A stretch of 64,000 bases of DNA from Flavobacterium microcysteis (GTDB lineage Bacteria; Bacteroidota; Bacteroidia; Flavobacteriales; Flavobacteriaceae): positions 42,917 to 106,916 of the forward strand of contig NZ_VFJE01000048.1 of the NCBI RefSeq assembly GCF_006385255.1, in the 5' to 3' direction. The notes beneath the pieces were generated by a model. It did no database searches and was not told the origin of the DNA. It worked only from the letters and a program-made list of their open reading frames with translations. Both the position numbers and the translations under genes were made by a program. Below are positions 34,738 through 43,621 of this stretch, piece after piece (position 1 is the first letter of the stretch; each line of letters opens with the position of its first letter).

Positions 34738-35638
34738 ACCAACTATAGTTGTTTTCGGCTGTACTGGTACCGTTGGGAAAGAAGTAATGCGCCAGTTAAA
34801 AGATCGTGATTGTATGGCAAGGGGAGTTCTTAGAAATCCAGAACGCACTTATCCTGTGTTGATAGATAGCGGTTCGTCGAACATAGCCTATGTAAGTGCC
34901 GACTTAAATTCAAAAGAACAGCTTGAAAAAGCTTGTGCCGGGGCAGATGCTTTGTTTCTGCTGACTGCAACATCTCCAAATCAGGTTGGTTATGAAATTA
35001 ATATAATTGATGCAGCCAAACAAAGCGGTATTAAAAGAATCGTGAAGTTGTCAGCGCCAATAGTTCAGTCATCAGCTCACGTAGAAGTCAGCCAATGGCA
35101 TAGTAAAATAGACGATTATCTTATCCAAAACATAGATGAGTTCTGTTGCCTGAGACCGCATTCGTTTATGCAAAATTGGGAACGAAATACATTCACGATT
35201 CAATATTTTGGTAAAATTTACGGGGCATTAGGAAATGCTAAGAGAAATTATGTCGATTGTCGTGATGTGGCAACCGTAGCGGTAAATTATTTATTGGCAA
35301 CGGAACAAGTAAAGTTACGTTCCGTTATTCTGGCAGGTCCGCAGGCTATTACAAATGTGGAAATGGCAGAAAAATTATCTCGAATAACCGGACGGAAAAT
35401 TGAATATGTAGACATTAAGCCAGGCGAACTATTTAGTCAATTAACCAAAAAAGCAAAATTACCCAATTGGTTGGCTAACCATATTGTCGAACTTGATGAT
35501 TTGGCAATCAAGGTTCCAGAGCCGGAAACGGATACGGTTACAGGCTTAATTTTAAGAAAACCACGTATCATGGATGAATACCTGCAGGAATATAGGCATC
35601 TTTTTAAAAGAAAGCCGCTTTGGAAACTCTTGTTTTAG
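34724..35638 (+). CDS. NmrA-type NAD(P)-binding atypical short-chain dehydrogenase
   Basis: The 304-residue protein begins with a Rossmann motif GCTGTVG (G12-x2-G15-x2-G18) and has NmrA-like IKRIVKLSAP and LRPHSFMQNW. The Tyr-x3-Lys catalytic pair of classical SDRs is not evident, as in NmrA and other atypical members that act as redox sensors or on quinones. It is the last gene of the AraC-linked group, translationally coupled through a 14-base overlap. Confidence 0.87.
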   Translation: MKKIKPTIVVFGCTGTVGKEVMRQLKDRDCMARGVLRNPERTYPVLIDSGSSNIAYVSADLNSKEQLEKACAGADALFLLTATSPNQVGYEINIIDAAKQSGIKRIVKLSAPIVQSSAHVEVSQWHSKIDDYLIQNIDEFCCLRPHSFMQNWERNTFTIQYFGKIYGALGNAKRNYVDCRDVATVAVNYLLATEQVKLRSVILAGPQAITNVEMAEKLSRITGRKIEYVDIKPGELFSQLTKKAKLPNWLANHIVELDDLAIKVPEPETDTVTGLILRKPRIMDEYLQEYRHLFKRKPLWKLLF

Positions 35639-35660
35639 TTTTCATATTCCGTCAAAAAAA

Positions 35661-35692
35661 ACTTCCAGAAACCATTACTGATTTCCGGAAGT
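35661..35692 (-). terminator. Intrinsic terminator
   Basis: ACTTCCAGAAA (35661-35671) pairs with TTTCCGGAAGT (35682-35692) with one mismatch. The uninterrupted T run lies on the minus-strand side, so its better orientation is for the decayed ORF at 35708-35941. It may also stop the NmrA transcript. Confidence 0.6.
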
Positions 35693-35707
35693 CCAAATTA
35701 AAAAAAA

Positions 35708-35941
35708 CTAAAAACTATTTTCTGAATATAATCTTCTTGTTGTTTCATTGCCCTGTTTAAAATAAACACCATCTGGAAAACGTTCAATAAAAGGCATAAT
35801 TTTCATTCTAAGTGAAGGGACAATCTTGTTTTGATTTGCGGAAATTACATATTTATAAGTAATAATCCTATATCTATAATGCGTAAAAATTATCTTTTTA
35901 ACTAGTGCATTGATTTTTTGACAATTACCTATGCTGTAAAA
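35708..35941 (-). pseudogene. 5'-truncated ORF remnant
   Basis: The minus strand is open from 35941 to a TAG at 35708-35710 but has no start until an ATG at 35806, which would leave 32 residues. The readable protein includes RYRIITYKYVISANQNKIVP and IERFPDGVYFKQGNETTRRL, of normal composition. The C-terminal GVYF...TTRRL pattern is faintly like a T9SS sorting tail. A terminator follows in the right orientation. It is probably the 3' end of a lost gene. Confidence 0.4.
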
Positions 35942-36004
35942 TCAAAAAACAGAAAAGAAATACTGAAGATTATACTATTGCTTGAAAATAGATTGTGGAT
36001 TAAA

Positions 36005-36044
36005 AAAAAGGGACAAACCAGAATTATTCCGATTTGTCCTTTTT
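36005..36044 (-). terminator. Terminator of the tRNA cluster
   Basis: GGACAAA (36011-36017) pairs with TTTGTCC (36033-36039), extended by A/T pairs, and is followed by eight Ts on the minus strand. It lies 5 bases past the 3' end of tRNA-Leu. Confidence 0.75.
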
Positions 36045-36048
36045 GAAG

Positions 36049-36130
36049 TGACCACGATGGGATTCGAACCCATACGCCTTGCAGCACCACCCCCTCAAGA
36101 TGGCGAGTCTACCAATTTCTCCACGTGGCC
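36049..36130 (-). tRNA. tRNA-Leu (anticodon GAG)
   Basis: The minus strand folds as a cloverleaf: acceptor GGCCACG with CGTGGTC, anticodon stem CCATC/GGTGG with loop TTGAGGG giving anticodon GAG, a long variable arm as in type II tRNAs, and T-arm GGGTTCGAATCCC. The discriminator is A, and CCA is not encoded. It is the last tRNA of a three-tRNA run. Confidence 0.95.
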
Positions 36131-36170
36131 GTAAACAAAAAAAGTTACTCGCCGTAGCGAATAACTTTTG

Positions 36171-36243
36171 TGACCCGACTGGGGCTCGAACCCAGGACCC
36201 CATCATTAAAAGTGATGTGCTCTACCGACTGAGCTATCGAGTC
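36171..36243 (-). tRNA. tRNA-Lys (anticodon TTT), copy 1
   Basis: The minus strand has acceptor GACTCGA with discriminator A at the 3' end, anticodon stem CATCA/TGATG with loop CTTTTAA, and T-arm CTGGGTTCGAGCCCCAG. It is 73 bases long and CCA is not encoded. A hairpin (AAAGTTA...TAACTTT, 36142-36168) separates it from tRNA-Leu. It is identical to the copy at 36277. Confidence 0.96.
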
Positions 36244-36276
36244 TTTAGCATTCAATGAAATTTCAAAATTTTGTAG

Positions 36277-36349
36277 TGACCCGACTGGGGCTCGAACCCA
36301 GGACCCCATCATTAAAAGTGATGTGCTCTACCGACTGAGCTATCGAGTC
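36277..36349 (-). tRNA. tRNA-Lys (anticodon TTT), copy 2
   Basis: It has the same 73-base sequence as the copy at 36171-36243, 33 bases away. The two are read in the same direction and are probably processed from one precursor with tRNA-Leu. Confidence 0.96.
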
Positions 36350-36477
36350 ATTATTAATTTCTTGAATGCGGGTGCAAATATACGTTCTTATTATTTATTT
36401 TTCAAAGCAATTTTGTTTTAAATTTGTCTTTTTTTACTAATCTTTTATAATGCCTTAATTTATAAGGTTTTACTTTA

Positions 36478-36996
36478 ATGATAAAAATTGTTTTATTGGG
36501 TTATATGGGGTCGGGTAAGTCAACAATTGCCCATCTGCTGTCTGAAAAAACTCAAATCGAGGCTCTTGATCTGGATAAAATTATCGAAGAAAGAGCAGGA
36601 ATGTCTATAAAAAATATTTTTGAACAGAAGGGAGAAGTCTTTTTTCGGAAGCTGGAAAATCAGATTTTTAAAGAATTGATCTCATCTGAAAAAGAAATGA
36701 TCCTTAGTCTGGGTGGTGGCACGCCGTGCTATGCTAACAATCACGAATTGCTTAATGGTGATGGGGTGACTTCTTTTTATTTGAAAGCTTCGATAGAAAC
36801 TCTTCATAACAGGCTGCTTTCTATAAGAGATAACCGTCCGTTGATTGCAGAGCAGGAAGAAGAGGAAATGAAAGAGTATATAGCAAAGCACCTTTTTGAT
36901 CGCAGTTATTACTACAATCAGGCTACACATATTGTGCCTGTCGATGACAAGTCTCCGGAAGAAGTCGCAGATGAAATAAACCGTATCCTAGCTTAA
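36478..36996 (+). CDS. aroK: Shikimate kinase
   Basis: The 172-residue enzyme phosphorylates shikimate with ATP in the aromatic amino acid pathway. The P-loop GYMGSGKST is at 8-16 (Lys14), shikimate-binding residues are in LDLDKIIEERAGMSI and FRKLE, the Gly-rich ILSLGGGTPC is at about 77-86, and the lid Arg is in RDNRPL. The length is typical. Its 3' end overlaps the converging PRTase gene by 9 bases. Confidence 0.95.
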   Translation: MIKIVLLGYMGSGKSTIAHLLSEKTQIEALDLDKIIEERAGMSIKNIFEQKGEVFFRKLENQIFKELISSEKEMILSLGGGTPCYANNHELLNGDGVTSFYLKASIETLHNRLLSIRDNRPLIAEQEEEEMKEYIAKHLFDRSYYYNQATHIVPVDDKSPEEVADEINRILA

Positions 36997-37485
36997 ATAA
37001 GCATAGTCTTCCTTGTCTTCAAAAACAACCTGAACATGCTCTTGTAATGAGGTAGAAAGTGAAATCCCTTTAAAATCGGCTTTTACAGGGTATTTCTTGT
37101 GATTTCGGTCTACAAGTACCGCAGTCTTGAATTTCTTCAAAGGAACGTCTAAAAAGTGCTTTACGCCATAGGCTAGTGTAGTGCCGGAGTTTAATACATC
37201 ATCTACAAGAACAAGACCCTTGTTTTCGTATTGCTTTTTTTCTAAAGATGTAGTCACTTCCTTATGCGGATTCTGCTTATCAATAAAAACTTCGCAAAGA
37301 GCTATTTTCAAAGGCGATATTTGGGTGAGTTTTTGAGCAATTTTTTCAGCAAAAACATAACCGTTTTTCGCTATTCCGGCAATGACAATTTCTTCTTCGT
37401 CAACAAAAGTTTCGTATATCTGATAAGCGATTCGAAGGATTTTGTGTTCGATTTCTTGGTTGTTGAGGATGATATTCTTGCTCAT
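36988..37485 (-). CDS. Phosphoribosyltransferase family protein (PyrR-like)
   Basis: The 165-residue protein has the PRPP-binding loop LVLVDDVLNSGTTLAYG (about 92-108), the key Asp-Asp and Ser-Gly-Thr-Thr residues of type I PRTases, and an N-terminal AGIAKNGYVFAEKIA loop. It resembles PyrR-like proteins, but no pyr gene is near and no PyrR attenuator was seen. The nucleobase substrate is unknown. It converges with aroK. Confidence 0.87.
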   Translation of the reverse strand: MSKNIILNNQEIEHKILRIAYQIYETFVDEEEIVIAGIAKNGYVFAEKIAQKLTQISPLKIALCEVFIDKQNPHKEVTTSLEKKQYENKGLVLVDDVLNSGTTLAYGVKHFLDVPLKKFKTAVLVDRNHKKYPVKADFKGISLSTSLQEHVQVVFEDKEDYAYLS

Positions 37486-37554
37486 TTTGATTTATTTTTT
37501 TCAAAGATAAAAAACGCTTTGCTTGTTTGTAATATGTGGGCGTTTATATTTTAA

Positions 37555-37950
37555 TTATTGTTCCGTATCGTCTTCGTTATCGTCAAAATCCAGGTTAAAT
37601 CCGTCAATATCCCTACGGTCTTTTTTTGTTGGCCTTCCTTCACCATGCTTTCTGTAGTGTTCTTTTGAAAGTTTCAGGAGTTCCAGATGTTGGAATGCTT
37701 CAATAGGAGTTTCGTCTTTTCGATAAATATCAACAAGTTTGGCGCCCACACGGTTTTGTGGAATGTCTAAGACGATAACCGTATGTATAATCTGATCTTT
37801 CCTGAAGGTAATCTTGTCCGTAGGGAAGACTTCTTTTGAAGGTTTTGCAACTTGTCCGTTTACGGTAATATGGTTCTTTTTGCATGCTTCAGTAACCATG
37901 TTGCGTGTTTTATAATATCGAACACACCAGAGGTATTTATCTACTCTCAT
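37555..37950 (-). CDS. RNA-binding S4 domain protein (Hsp15-like)
   Basis: The 131-residue protein has an S4 fold at residues 1-60 (MRVDKYLWCVRYYKTRNMVT, ITVNGQVAKPSKEV) and an acidic C-terminal tail ending DDNEDDTEQ. Hsp15-type proteins rescue stalled 50S subunits carrying nascent chains. The gene is 69 bases after the PRTase start on the same strand. Confidence 0.9.
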   Translation of the reverse strand: MRVDKYLWCVRYYKTRNMVTEACKKNHITVNGQVAKPSKEVFPTDKITFRKDQIIHTVIVLDIPQNRVGAKLVDIYRKDETPIEAFQHLELLKLSKEHYRKHGEGRPTKKDRRDIDGFNLDFDDNEDDTEQ

Positions 37951-38027
37951 TCTAAAACTAAATTCTACGTTAATTTATTTACAAAAATAAATCAAAATTG
38001 TATCTTGCGCCTCTAAAATCAATAATA

Positions 38028-38990
38028 ATGACCAGAATTAAGCTTTTTTTAATAGCTATAGTTTCAAGTACGGTGCTTTTTTCATGTAAAAAAGACGATG
38101 ATTCCTCTAAAGTAGCTCCACCAAGAGATAGAGCGACACAGTATGCTTCAGACATACAGGATATCGAAACCTACTTAAAGACGCATTATCTTACCGTTGC
38201 TATAGATGCCAATAATAACCCGGTTCCTACCATCATTCAGATTCCAGAAGGAGGTACACAGGTTTCTATTTGGGATCAGCAAGACTATCAATTGAAATCT
38301 AAGATAGTTAAGAATGACGGAAGAACGTATACAAATGCAGATCCTATTGTAGGAAAGCTAATTAATGACCCGGTTGAATATAAATTATATTATTTGAAAA
38401 TAAGAGAAGGAGTAGGCCAGTCTCCAACGAAAGTAGATTCTACTTTAGTGACCTATAGAGGTAATGCTTTAGACGGAACACAATTTGATTACAGACCAAA
38501 TCCGGTTTGGTTTTCACAAGAAAGTGTGGTTTCTGGATGGAGAAATATAATGACCGAGTTTAAATCTGGAAATGCTGTTGATGATCCATCTAATCCTGGA
38601 GGAACATTGCTAACAGATTATGGTGTGGGGATTGTATTCGTGCCTTCTGGTTTAGGTTATTTTAATGGAGCTCCGGCTGGTTCAGGATTGTCTTCTTATT
38701 CACCTTTGGTGTTTACAATCAATCTACATTCAGTAAAATTTGCTGATAATGATGGAGACGGAATTCTGTCGTATTTAGAAGATTTGAATGGAAATGGCAA
38801 TTATTATGACGATGATACAGATGGTGACGGTATACCGAACTTTTTAGATATTGATGATGATGGTGACCGTACAAGAACAAGAACAGAAATTAAAGATGCT
38901 TTTGGGAATATCTATCCGTTTGATTTGATACCAAACTGTTCCGGAACAACCGGAGGTTTGAAAAAACATTTAGATCCGAGCTGTCATTAA
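38028..38990 (+). CDS. FKBP-type peptidyl-prolyl isomerase lipoprotein with calcium-binding repeats
   Basis: The ATG at 38028 gives 320 residues with a lipobox (LFSC, Cys20). A divergent FKBP domain spans about 110-245, with VTYRGNALDGTQFD. It is followed by Asp-rich thrombospondin type 3-like repeats (DNDGDGILSYLED, DDDTDGDGIPNFLDIDDDGD, about 250-285) that would bind Ca. The protein probably folds secreted proteins at the outer face. A terminator follows that is shared with transketolase. Confidence 0.87.
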   Translation: MTRIKLFLIAIVSSTVLFSCKKDDDSSKVAPPRDRATQYASDIQDIETYLKTHYLTVAIDANNNPVPTIIQIPEGGTQVSIWDQQDYQLKSKIVKNDGRTYTNADPIVGKLINDPVEYKLYYLKIREGVGQSPTKVDSTLVTYRGNALDGTQFDYRPNPVWFSQESVVSGWRNIMTEFKSGNAVDDPSNPGGTLLTDYGVGIVFVPSGLGYFNGAPAGSGLSSYSPLVFTINLHSVKFADNDGDGILSYLEDLNGNGNYYDDDTDGDGIPNFLDIDDDGDRTRTRTEIKDAFGNIYPFDLIPNCSGTTGGLKKHLDPSCH

Positions 38991-39006
38991 TAAACAAATA
39001 AGCATA

Positions 39007-39038
39007 AAAAAATCCCGTTCATTTGAACGGGATTTTTT
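39007..39038. terminator. Bidirectional terminator
   Basis: AAAAAATCCCGTTC pairs with GAACGGGATTTTTT around the loop ATTT. It lies between the converging FKBP and transketolase genes and has T runs on both strands. Confidence 0.88.
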
Positions 39039-39060
39039 ATTTATAAAGCTTTTATTCTTG

Positions 39061-40014
39061 TTATTTTCTTTTGATTGCTCTTTCAGCAGCTTCAACAATA
39101 GCTTGATTGTTTAGCTTGTATTTCTGCATCAATTGGTCAGGAGTTCCAGATTCGCCAAAGCTATCATTTACAGCAACGAATTCTTGCGGTGCCGGATTGT
39201 TCAACGCCAATACTCTTGATACGCTTTCTCCTAAACCACCAAGAATGTTATGCTCTTCAGCAGTAACAATACATTTTGTTTTAGCAAGTGATTTCAAGAT
39301 TGCTTCCTCGTCAAGAGGTTTGATAGTATGGATGTTGATTACTTCAGCCGATATACCTTTTGCTTCTAATGCTTCTGCAGCAACCAATGCTTCCCATACC
39401 AAATGTCCGGTAGCAACAATTGTCACATCAGTTCCTTCGTTAAGCAATACTGCCTTCCCAATTTCAAATGTTCCGTTCTCTGGAGTGAAATTTGGAACCG
39501 ATGGGCGTCCAAAACGAAGATAAACCGGTCCATGATGCTCTGCAATGGCAATAGTAGCTGCTTTAGTCTGATTGTAATCGCAAGTATTGATTACAGTCAT
39601 ACCTGGTAGCATTTTCATCAATCCTATATCTTCAAGGATTTGGTGAGTAGCTCCATCTTCACCTAGAGTAAGTCCTGCGTGTGAAGCACATATTTTTACA
39701 TTTTTATCAGAATAAGCAACAGATTGGCGGATCTGATCATAAACTCTTCCAGTAGAAAAGTTAGCAAATGTTCCTGTAAAAGGAATTTTTCCACCTACAG
39801 TCATACCGGCAGCAATTCCAATCATGTTAGCCTCTGCAATTCCAACCTGAAAAAAACGTTCTGGATGATTCTTTTTGAAATCATCCATTTTTAGTGAACC
39901 GATCAAGTCAGCACAAAGTGCAACGACATTTTCATTTTTTTGACCTAATTCCGTTAGTCCCGCACCAAAACCGGAGCGAGTATCTTTATTTCCTGTATTG
40001 ATATATTTTTTCAT
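39061..40014 (-). CDS. Transketolase, C-terminal subunit
   Basis: The 317-residue protein corresponds to the pyrimidine-binding and C-terminal domains of transketolase: [20 protein letters not shown], the cofactor-activating Glu in [18 protein letters not shown], and [16 protein letters not shown]. It pairs with the N-terminal subunit 57 bases upstream on the same strand. Together they make one thiamine-diphosphate enzyme of the pentose phosphate pathway. The ATG at 40014 was chosen over an upstream TTG. Confidence 0.95.
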   Translation of the reverse strand: MKKYINTGNKDTRSGFGAGLTELGQKNENVVALCADLIGSLKMDDFKKNHPERFFQVGIAEANMIGIAAGMTVGGKIPFTGTFANFSTGRVYDQIRQSVAYSDKNVKICASHAGLTLGEDGATHQILEDIGLMKMLPGMTVINTCDYNQTKAATIAIAEHHGPVYLRFGRPSVPNFTPENGTFEIGKAVLLNEGTDVTIVATGHLVWEALVAAEALEAKGISAEVINIHTIKPLDEEAILKSLAKTKCIVTAEEHNILGGLGESVSRVLALNNPAPQEFVAVNDSFGESGTPDQLMQKYKLNNQAIVEAAERAIKRK

Positions 40015-40071
40015 TTTTGTCTTTTTGATATACGAATAAGCTGTTAGCAATAACTTAAAGCCTACCGCTTT

Positions 40072-40923
40072 TTAATAATCGCTTTCGCCTTCACTGTAGT
40101 TTTGAGCCAAAGCATTTGCCAGCTGCTCGTCGTTCGGAGCTTTTCCGTGCCAAGCGTGGCTATACATCATATAGTCTACACCATTACCCATTTCTGTATG
40201 TAGCAATACGCAAACAGGTTTTCCTTTTCCTGTTCTTGATTTTGCATCGGTCATACCAGCAATAACAGCTTCGATATCATTTCCTTTCTCGATATCTAAA
40301 ACATCCCATCCAAAAGCTTCAAATTTAGCTCTGATGCTTCCCATGTTCAAGACTTCGTCAGTAGGTCCGTCAATTTGTTTTCCGTTTAAATCGATTGTAG
40401 CGATATAATTATCGACTTTATAAGCCGAAGCATACATCATAGCTTCCCAATTTTGCCCTTCCTGTAATTCACCGTCACCATGAAGGCTATAAACTAAGTG
40501 AGAATCTTTATTCAGTTTTTTTGTCAAAGCAGCACCAATAGCAACAGACATTCCTTGTCCTAATGAACCGGAAGCCATACGAATTCCCGGAAGACCTTCG
40601 TGTGTTGTTGGGTGACCTTGTAATCTGGAATTAATGTGGCGGAATGTTGCCAGCTCAGATATCGGAAAATAACCGCTTCTGGCTAATACGCTGTAAAAAA
40701 CAGGAGAGATATGTCCGTTTGACAAGAAGAAGATATCTTCATCCTTTCCATCCATATCGAAACCTGGTTTGCGATCCATTAAATTTTGATAAAGTGCAAC
40801 GAGAAATTCCGTACAACCTAGCGAACCGCCAGGGTGACCTGAGTTTACAGCATGAACCATTCGGAGAATATCTCTGCGTACTTGAATAGTTAAGTTGTTT
40901 AATTGTTGTGTGTTAGGTTTCAT
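40072..40923 (-). CDS. Transketolase, N-terminal subunit
   Basis: The 283-residue protein carries the thiamine diphosphate site: HAVNSGHPGGSLG (about 24-36) and the Mg motif GDGELQEGQNWEAM with NLNGKQIDG (about 148-185). It starts the two-gene transcript and is followed by the C-terminal subunit. Splitting transketolase in two is common in Bacteroidetes and archaea. Confidence 0.95.
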   Translation of the reverse strand: MKPNTQQLNNLTIQVRRDILRMVHAVNSGHPGGSLGCTEFLVALYQNLMDRKPGFDMDGKDEDIFFLSNGHISPVFYSVLARSGYFPISELATFRHINSRLQGHPTTHEGLPGIRMASGSLGQGMSVAIGAALTKKLNKDSHLVYSLHGDGELQEGQNWEAMMYASAYKVDNYIATIDLNGKQIDGPTDEVLNMGSIRAKFEAFGWDVLDIEKGNDIEAVIAGMTDAKSRTGKGKPVCVLLHTEMGNGVDYMMYSHAWHGKAPNDEQLANALAQNYSEGESDY

Positions 40924-41025
40924 TCTTATAGGATAAATTTAAACTGGCGCAAAGATAATCAGATATTTGGATTTTTAGACATCTGAATTTTCAGAATTTC
41001 AGAAAGGAGAAGGCATAAATCTTAT

Positions 41026-42204
41026 TTAGTAGGCCTTTTGGCTTAAATATTTCTTGACTTCGGCAATTAATGTGTCAATGTCATGAGTGTAGTTATCTAA
41101 AGATTTGCTTTTAAGGAATAATTCTAAAGCTTTTTGATATTCACCTCTTTCCTGATAATAAATCCCAAGATTTCTGAAATAATAAGGATTATATGGATCA
41201 AGCTCAAAGGATTGATTGAGATCATGAAGTCCTTCTTCGATACGGCCAAGCTTTATTTTTGAAAATCCCCTGTTGTTGTAGGAATAGGCAAATGATTTGT
41301 CGATTTCGAGCGCCCGGTCAAAAAAAGTGATTGCTTCCTCATATTTCTCAAGAATGTTCAGGGTATAGCCTTGGTTGTTTAAGGAATAACTGTTCATGGG
41401 ATTTAGTTTTAAGGATATTCCGTACAGTTTCATCGCCTTTTCGTGATTTTCGTAATGGGAATAGATAAGGCCCAAATTGGAATAGTCTTCCGAATTCATT
41501 TGGAATCGTTTCCTGAATTCATCAAAATAGTTTTTAGCCTTGCGATAGTTTTTAATCAGGAGATGGCAATATATAGCCCAACGATAGGTATCCTGATCCT
41601 TCAGTCCGCTGGAAAGTATAGTGTCGAATACAGATGCTGCTTCGGTATATTGTTTGTTGTTGTATAAAGCTATAGCGTCAAAATATTGTTTGGGATATTT
41701 TTTATGACGAAAGAGCCTGACAAGTGAAGTGCCGTCATTATGCCCGATTTTACCATCATGTAGCATAATAGATTGGTTGCTGGGAATGATATTTTTTAAA
41801 AAATCAAAAATGGAAAGCAATAAGAAAACCAAAAAAAGAAAGGATAGAAAATCTTTCAGTTTGTAGGCAAAGGCTATATAGCAGGAAATTATTGCAATCA
41901 AAAGAGAAGCCAACGGGCCGGTAAGCGTATAAATGATTTTTTTGTTGATAGAAATATTGCTGGCATGAGGAACGCATAAGCCGCCTTTCCATTTGAAAAG
42001 ATTGTATTTTATCCAGATTTCGAGCTTTCCAAAGGCCAATCGAAAACTTTTGTCGGTATCACCATAAGATCCTAAAAAAATTGTGGCACGTTCGCGAGTC
42101 ATCAAAATAGCAGGAATAGCATGGCCGAGTTCGTGAAAGACCGTAAGCAAGGGTCTAGATATTAATAGTATAGCAAGCAATTCAGCCATCAATTGTGTTT
42201 TCAT
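41026..42204 (-). CDS. Membrane M50-like protease domain fused to TPR repeats
   Basis: The 392-residue protein starts with a membrane segment containing HELGH (H24-E25-x2-H28), the zinc motif of site-2 proteases, then further hydrophobic helices to about 155. Residues 185-385 are tetratricopeptide repeats (DYSNLGLIYSHYENHEKAMK, NNRGFSKIKLGRIEEGLHDL). The second M50 motif (N/D-x2-P-x-x-P-x-DGG) is only hinted at by NIIPSNQSIMLHDGKIG, so activity is uncertain. It is a single gene. Confidence 0.78.
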   Translation of the reverse strand: MKTQLMAELLAILLISRPLLTVFHELGHAIPAILMTRERATIFLGSYGDTDKSFRLAFGKLEIWIKYNLFKWKGGLCVPHASNISINKKIIYTLTGPLASLLIAIISCYIAFAYKLKDFLSFLFLVFLLLSIFDFLKNIIPSNQSIMLHDGKIGHNDGTSLVRLFRHKKYPKQYFDAIALYNNKQYTEAASVFDTILSSGLKDQDTYRWAIYCHLLIKNYRKAKNYFDEFRKRFQMNSEDYSNLGLIYSHYENHEKAMKLYGISLKLNPMNSYSLNNQGYTLNILEKYEEAITFFDRALEIDKSFAYSYNNRGFSKIKLGRIEEGLHDLNQSFELDPYNPYYFRNLGIYYQERGEYQKALELFLKSKSLDNYTHDIDTLIAEVKKYLSQKAY

Positions 42205-42455
42205 GTCTATCAGGATTTGGCAAGAAAAATGCTTAGGGGGTAATTACATTTGGGTCTAAAAATAACAATAAATTTTTTTCTTAAAGCAAATGCTTTTTAT
42301 CAACTTAAAAAACTGACAGTAACATTTTTATAGGTTTCAAAAACATACATACGCTAGGCTTATCGGATTGGATGTTAAATTAAATCATAAATCTAAAATG
42401 ATAAATCTTAAATAAATTATCTTTGCCTCCCAAAGTTTGGGATAAAGAGAAAAGA

Positions 42456-43586
42456 ATGAAATTTGAACTATTACAAAATGATCCGAATTCAAAGGCAAGG
42501 GCTGGAAAAATAACAACGGATCACGGTGTTATCGAAACGCCAATTTTCATGCCTGTAGGAACTGTAGCTTCCGTAAAAGGTGTACACCAAAGAGAATTGA
42601 AAAACGATATCAATCCTGATATTATTTTAGGGAATACCTATCACTTATATTTAAGACCGCAAACTGATATTCTTGAAAAAGCAGGCGGACTCCATAAATT
42701 TATGAATTGGGATAGAAATATCCTAACTGATTCTGGAGGTTATCAGGTATATTCTCTTTCTTCGAATAGAAAAATTAAGGAAGAAGGTGTAAAATTCAAA
42801 TCCCATATTGATGGTTCATACCATGTCTTTACGCCCGAAAATGTAATGGAAATCCAAAGAACAATAGGGGCAGACATTATCATGGCTTTTGATGAATGTA
42901 CTCCTTATCCGTGCGATTACCGTTATGCACAGCGTTCGATGCACATGACACACAGATGGTTGGACAGATGTATCAATCATTTGGAAAAATTGCCATATAA
43001 ATACGGCTACGAACAAACTTTTTTCCCAATTGTACAGGGAAGTACTTATAAAGATTTACGTCAGCAGTCAGCAGAATATATCGCTAACGCTGGAGCTCAG
43101 GGAAATGCTATTGGTGGACTTTCTGTTGGTGAACCGGCAGAAGAAATGTACGCAATGACTGAGGTCGTTACAGAGATATTGCCAAAAGACAAACCAAGAT
43201 ATCTTATGGGAGTAGGTACTCCTATCAATATTTTGGAAAACATTGCACTTGGAATTGATATGTTCGACTGTGTGATGCCAACAAGAAATGCCCGTAACGG
43301 AATGCTTTTCACCGCACACGGAACCATCAACATCAAAAACAAAAAGTGGGAAGCTGATTTTTCACCACTTGATGAAATGGGACATACTTTTGTCGATACA
43401 GAATATACAAAAGCCTATTTGCGTCATCTTTTTGCAGCAAATGAATACCTTGGAAAACAAATTGCAACAATTCATAACCTCGGATTCTATATGTGGTTGG
43501 TTCGTGAAGCAAGAAAACATATCTTAGCAGGAGATTTCCGAGTATGGAAGGAAATGATGGTTAAGCAGATGGATAAAAGATTATAA
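42456..43586 (+). CDS. tgt: Queuine/preQ1 tRNA-ribosyltransferase Tgt, lacking the zinc cysteines
   Basis: The 376-residue enzyme swaps the wobble guanine for preQ1 in GUN tRNAs. It has DSGGYQVYSL, the nucleophile region FDCVMPTRNARNG with active-site Asp, and YLRHLFAANE. Where zinc-binding CxCxxC normally sits (after SPLD), the sequence is EMGHTFVDTEYTK with no Cys; the later His (IATIHNL) remains. TATCTTTG at 42418-42425 fits a -7 element. The ATG at 42456 was chosen. Confidence 0.95.
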   Translation: MKFELLQNDPNSKARAGKITTDHGVIETPIFMPVGTVASVKGVHQRELKNDINPDIILGNTYHLYLRPQTDILEKAGGLHKFMNWDRNILTDSGGYQVYSLSSNRKIKEEGVKFKSHIDGSYHVFTPENVMEIQRTIGADIIMAFDECTPYPCDYRYAQRSMHMTHRWLDRCINHLEKLPYKYGYEQTFFPIVQGSTYKDLRQQSAEYIANAGAQGNAIGGLSVGEPAEEMYAMTEVVTEILPKDKPRYLMGVGTPINILENIALGIDMFDCVMPTRNARNGMLFTAHGTINIKNKKWEADFSPLDEMGHTFVDTEYTKAYLRHLFAANEYLGKQIATIHNLGFYMWLVREARKHILAGDFRVWKEMMVKQMDKRL

Positions 43587-43621
43587 TAAATCTAAAAGTA
43601 AGATTAGAATCTGGTAGAAAA

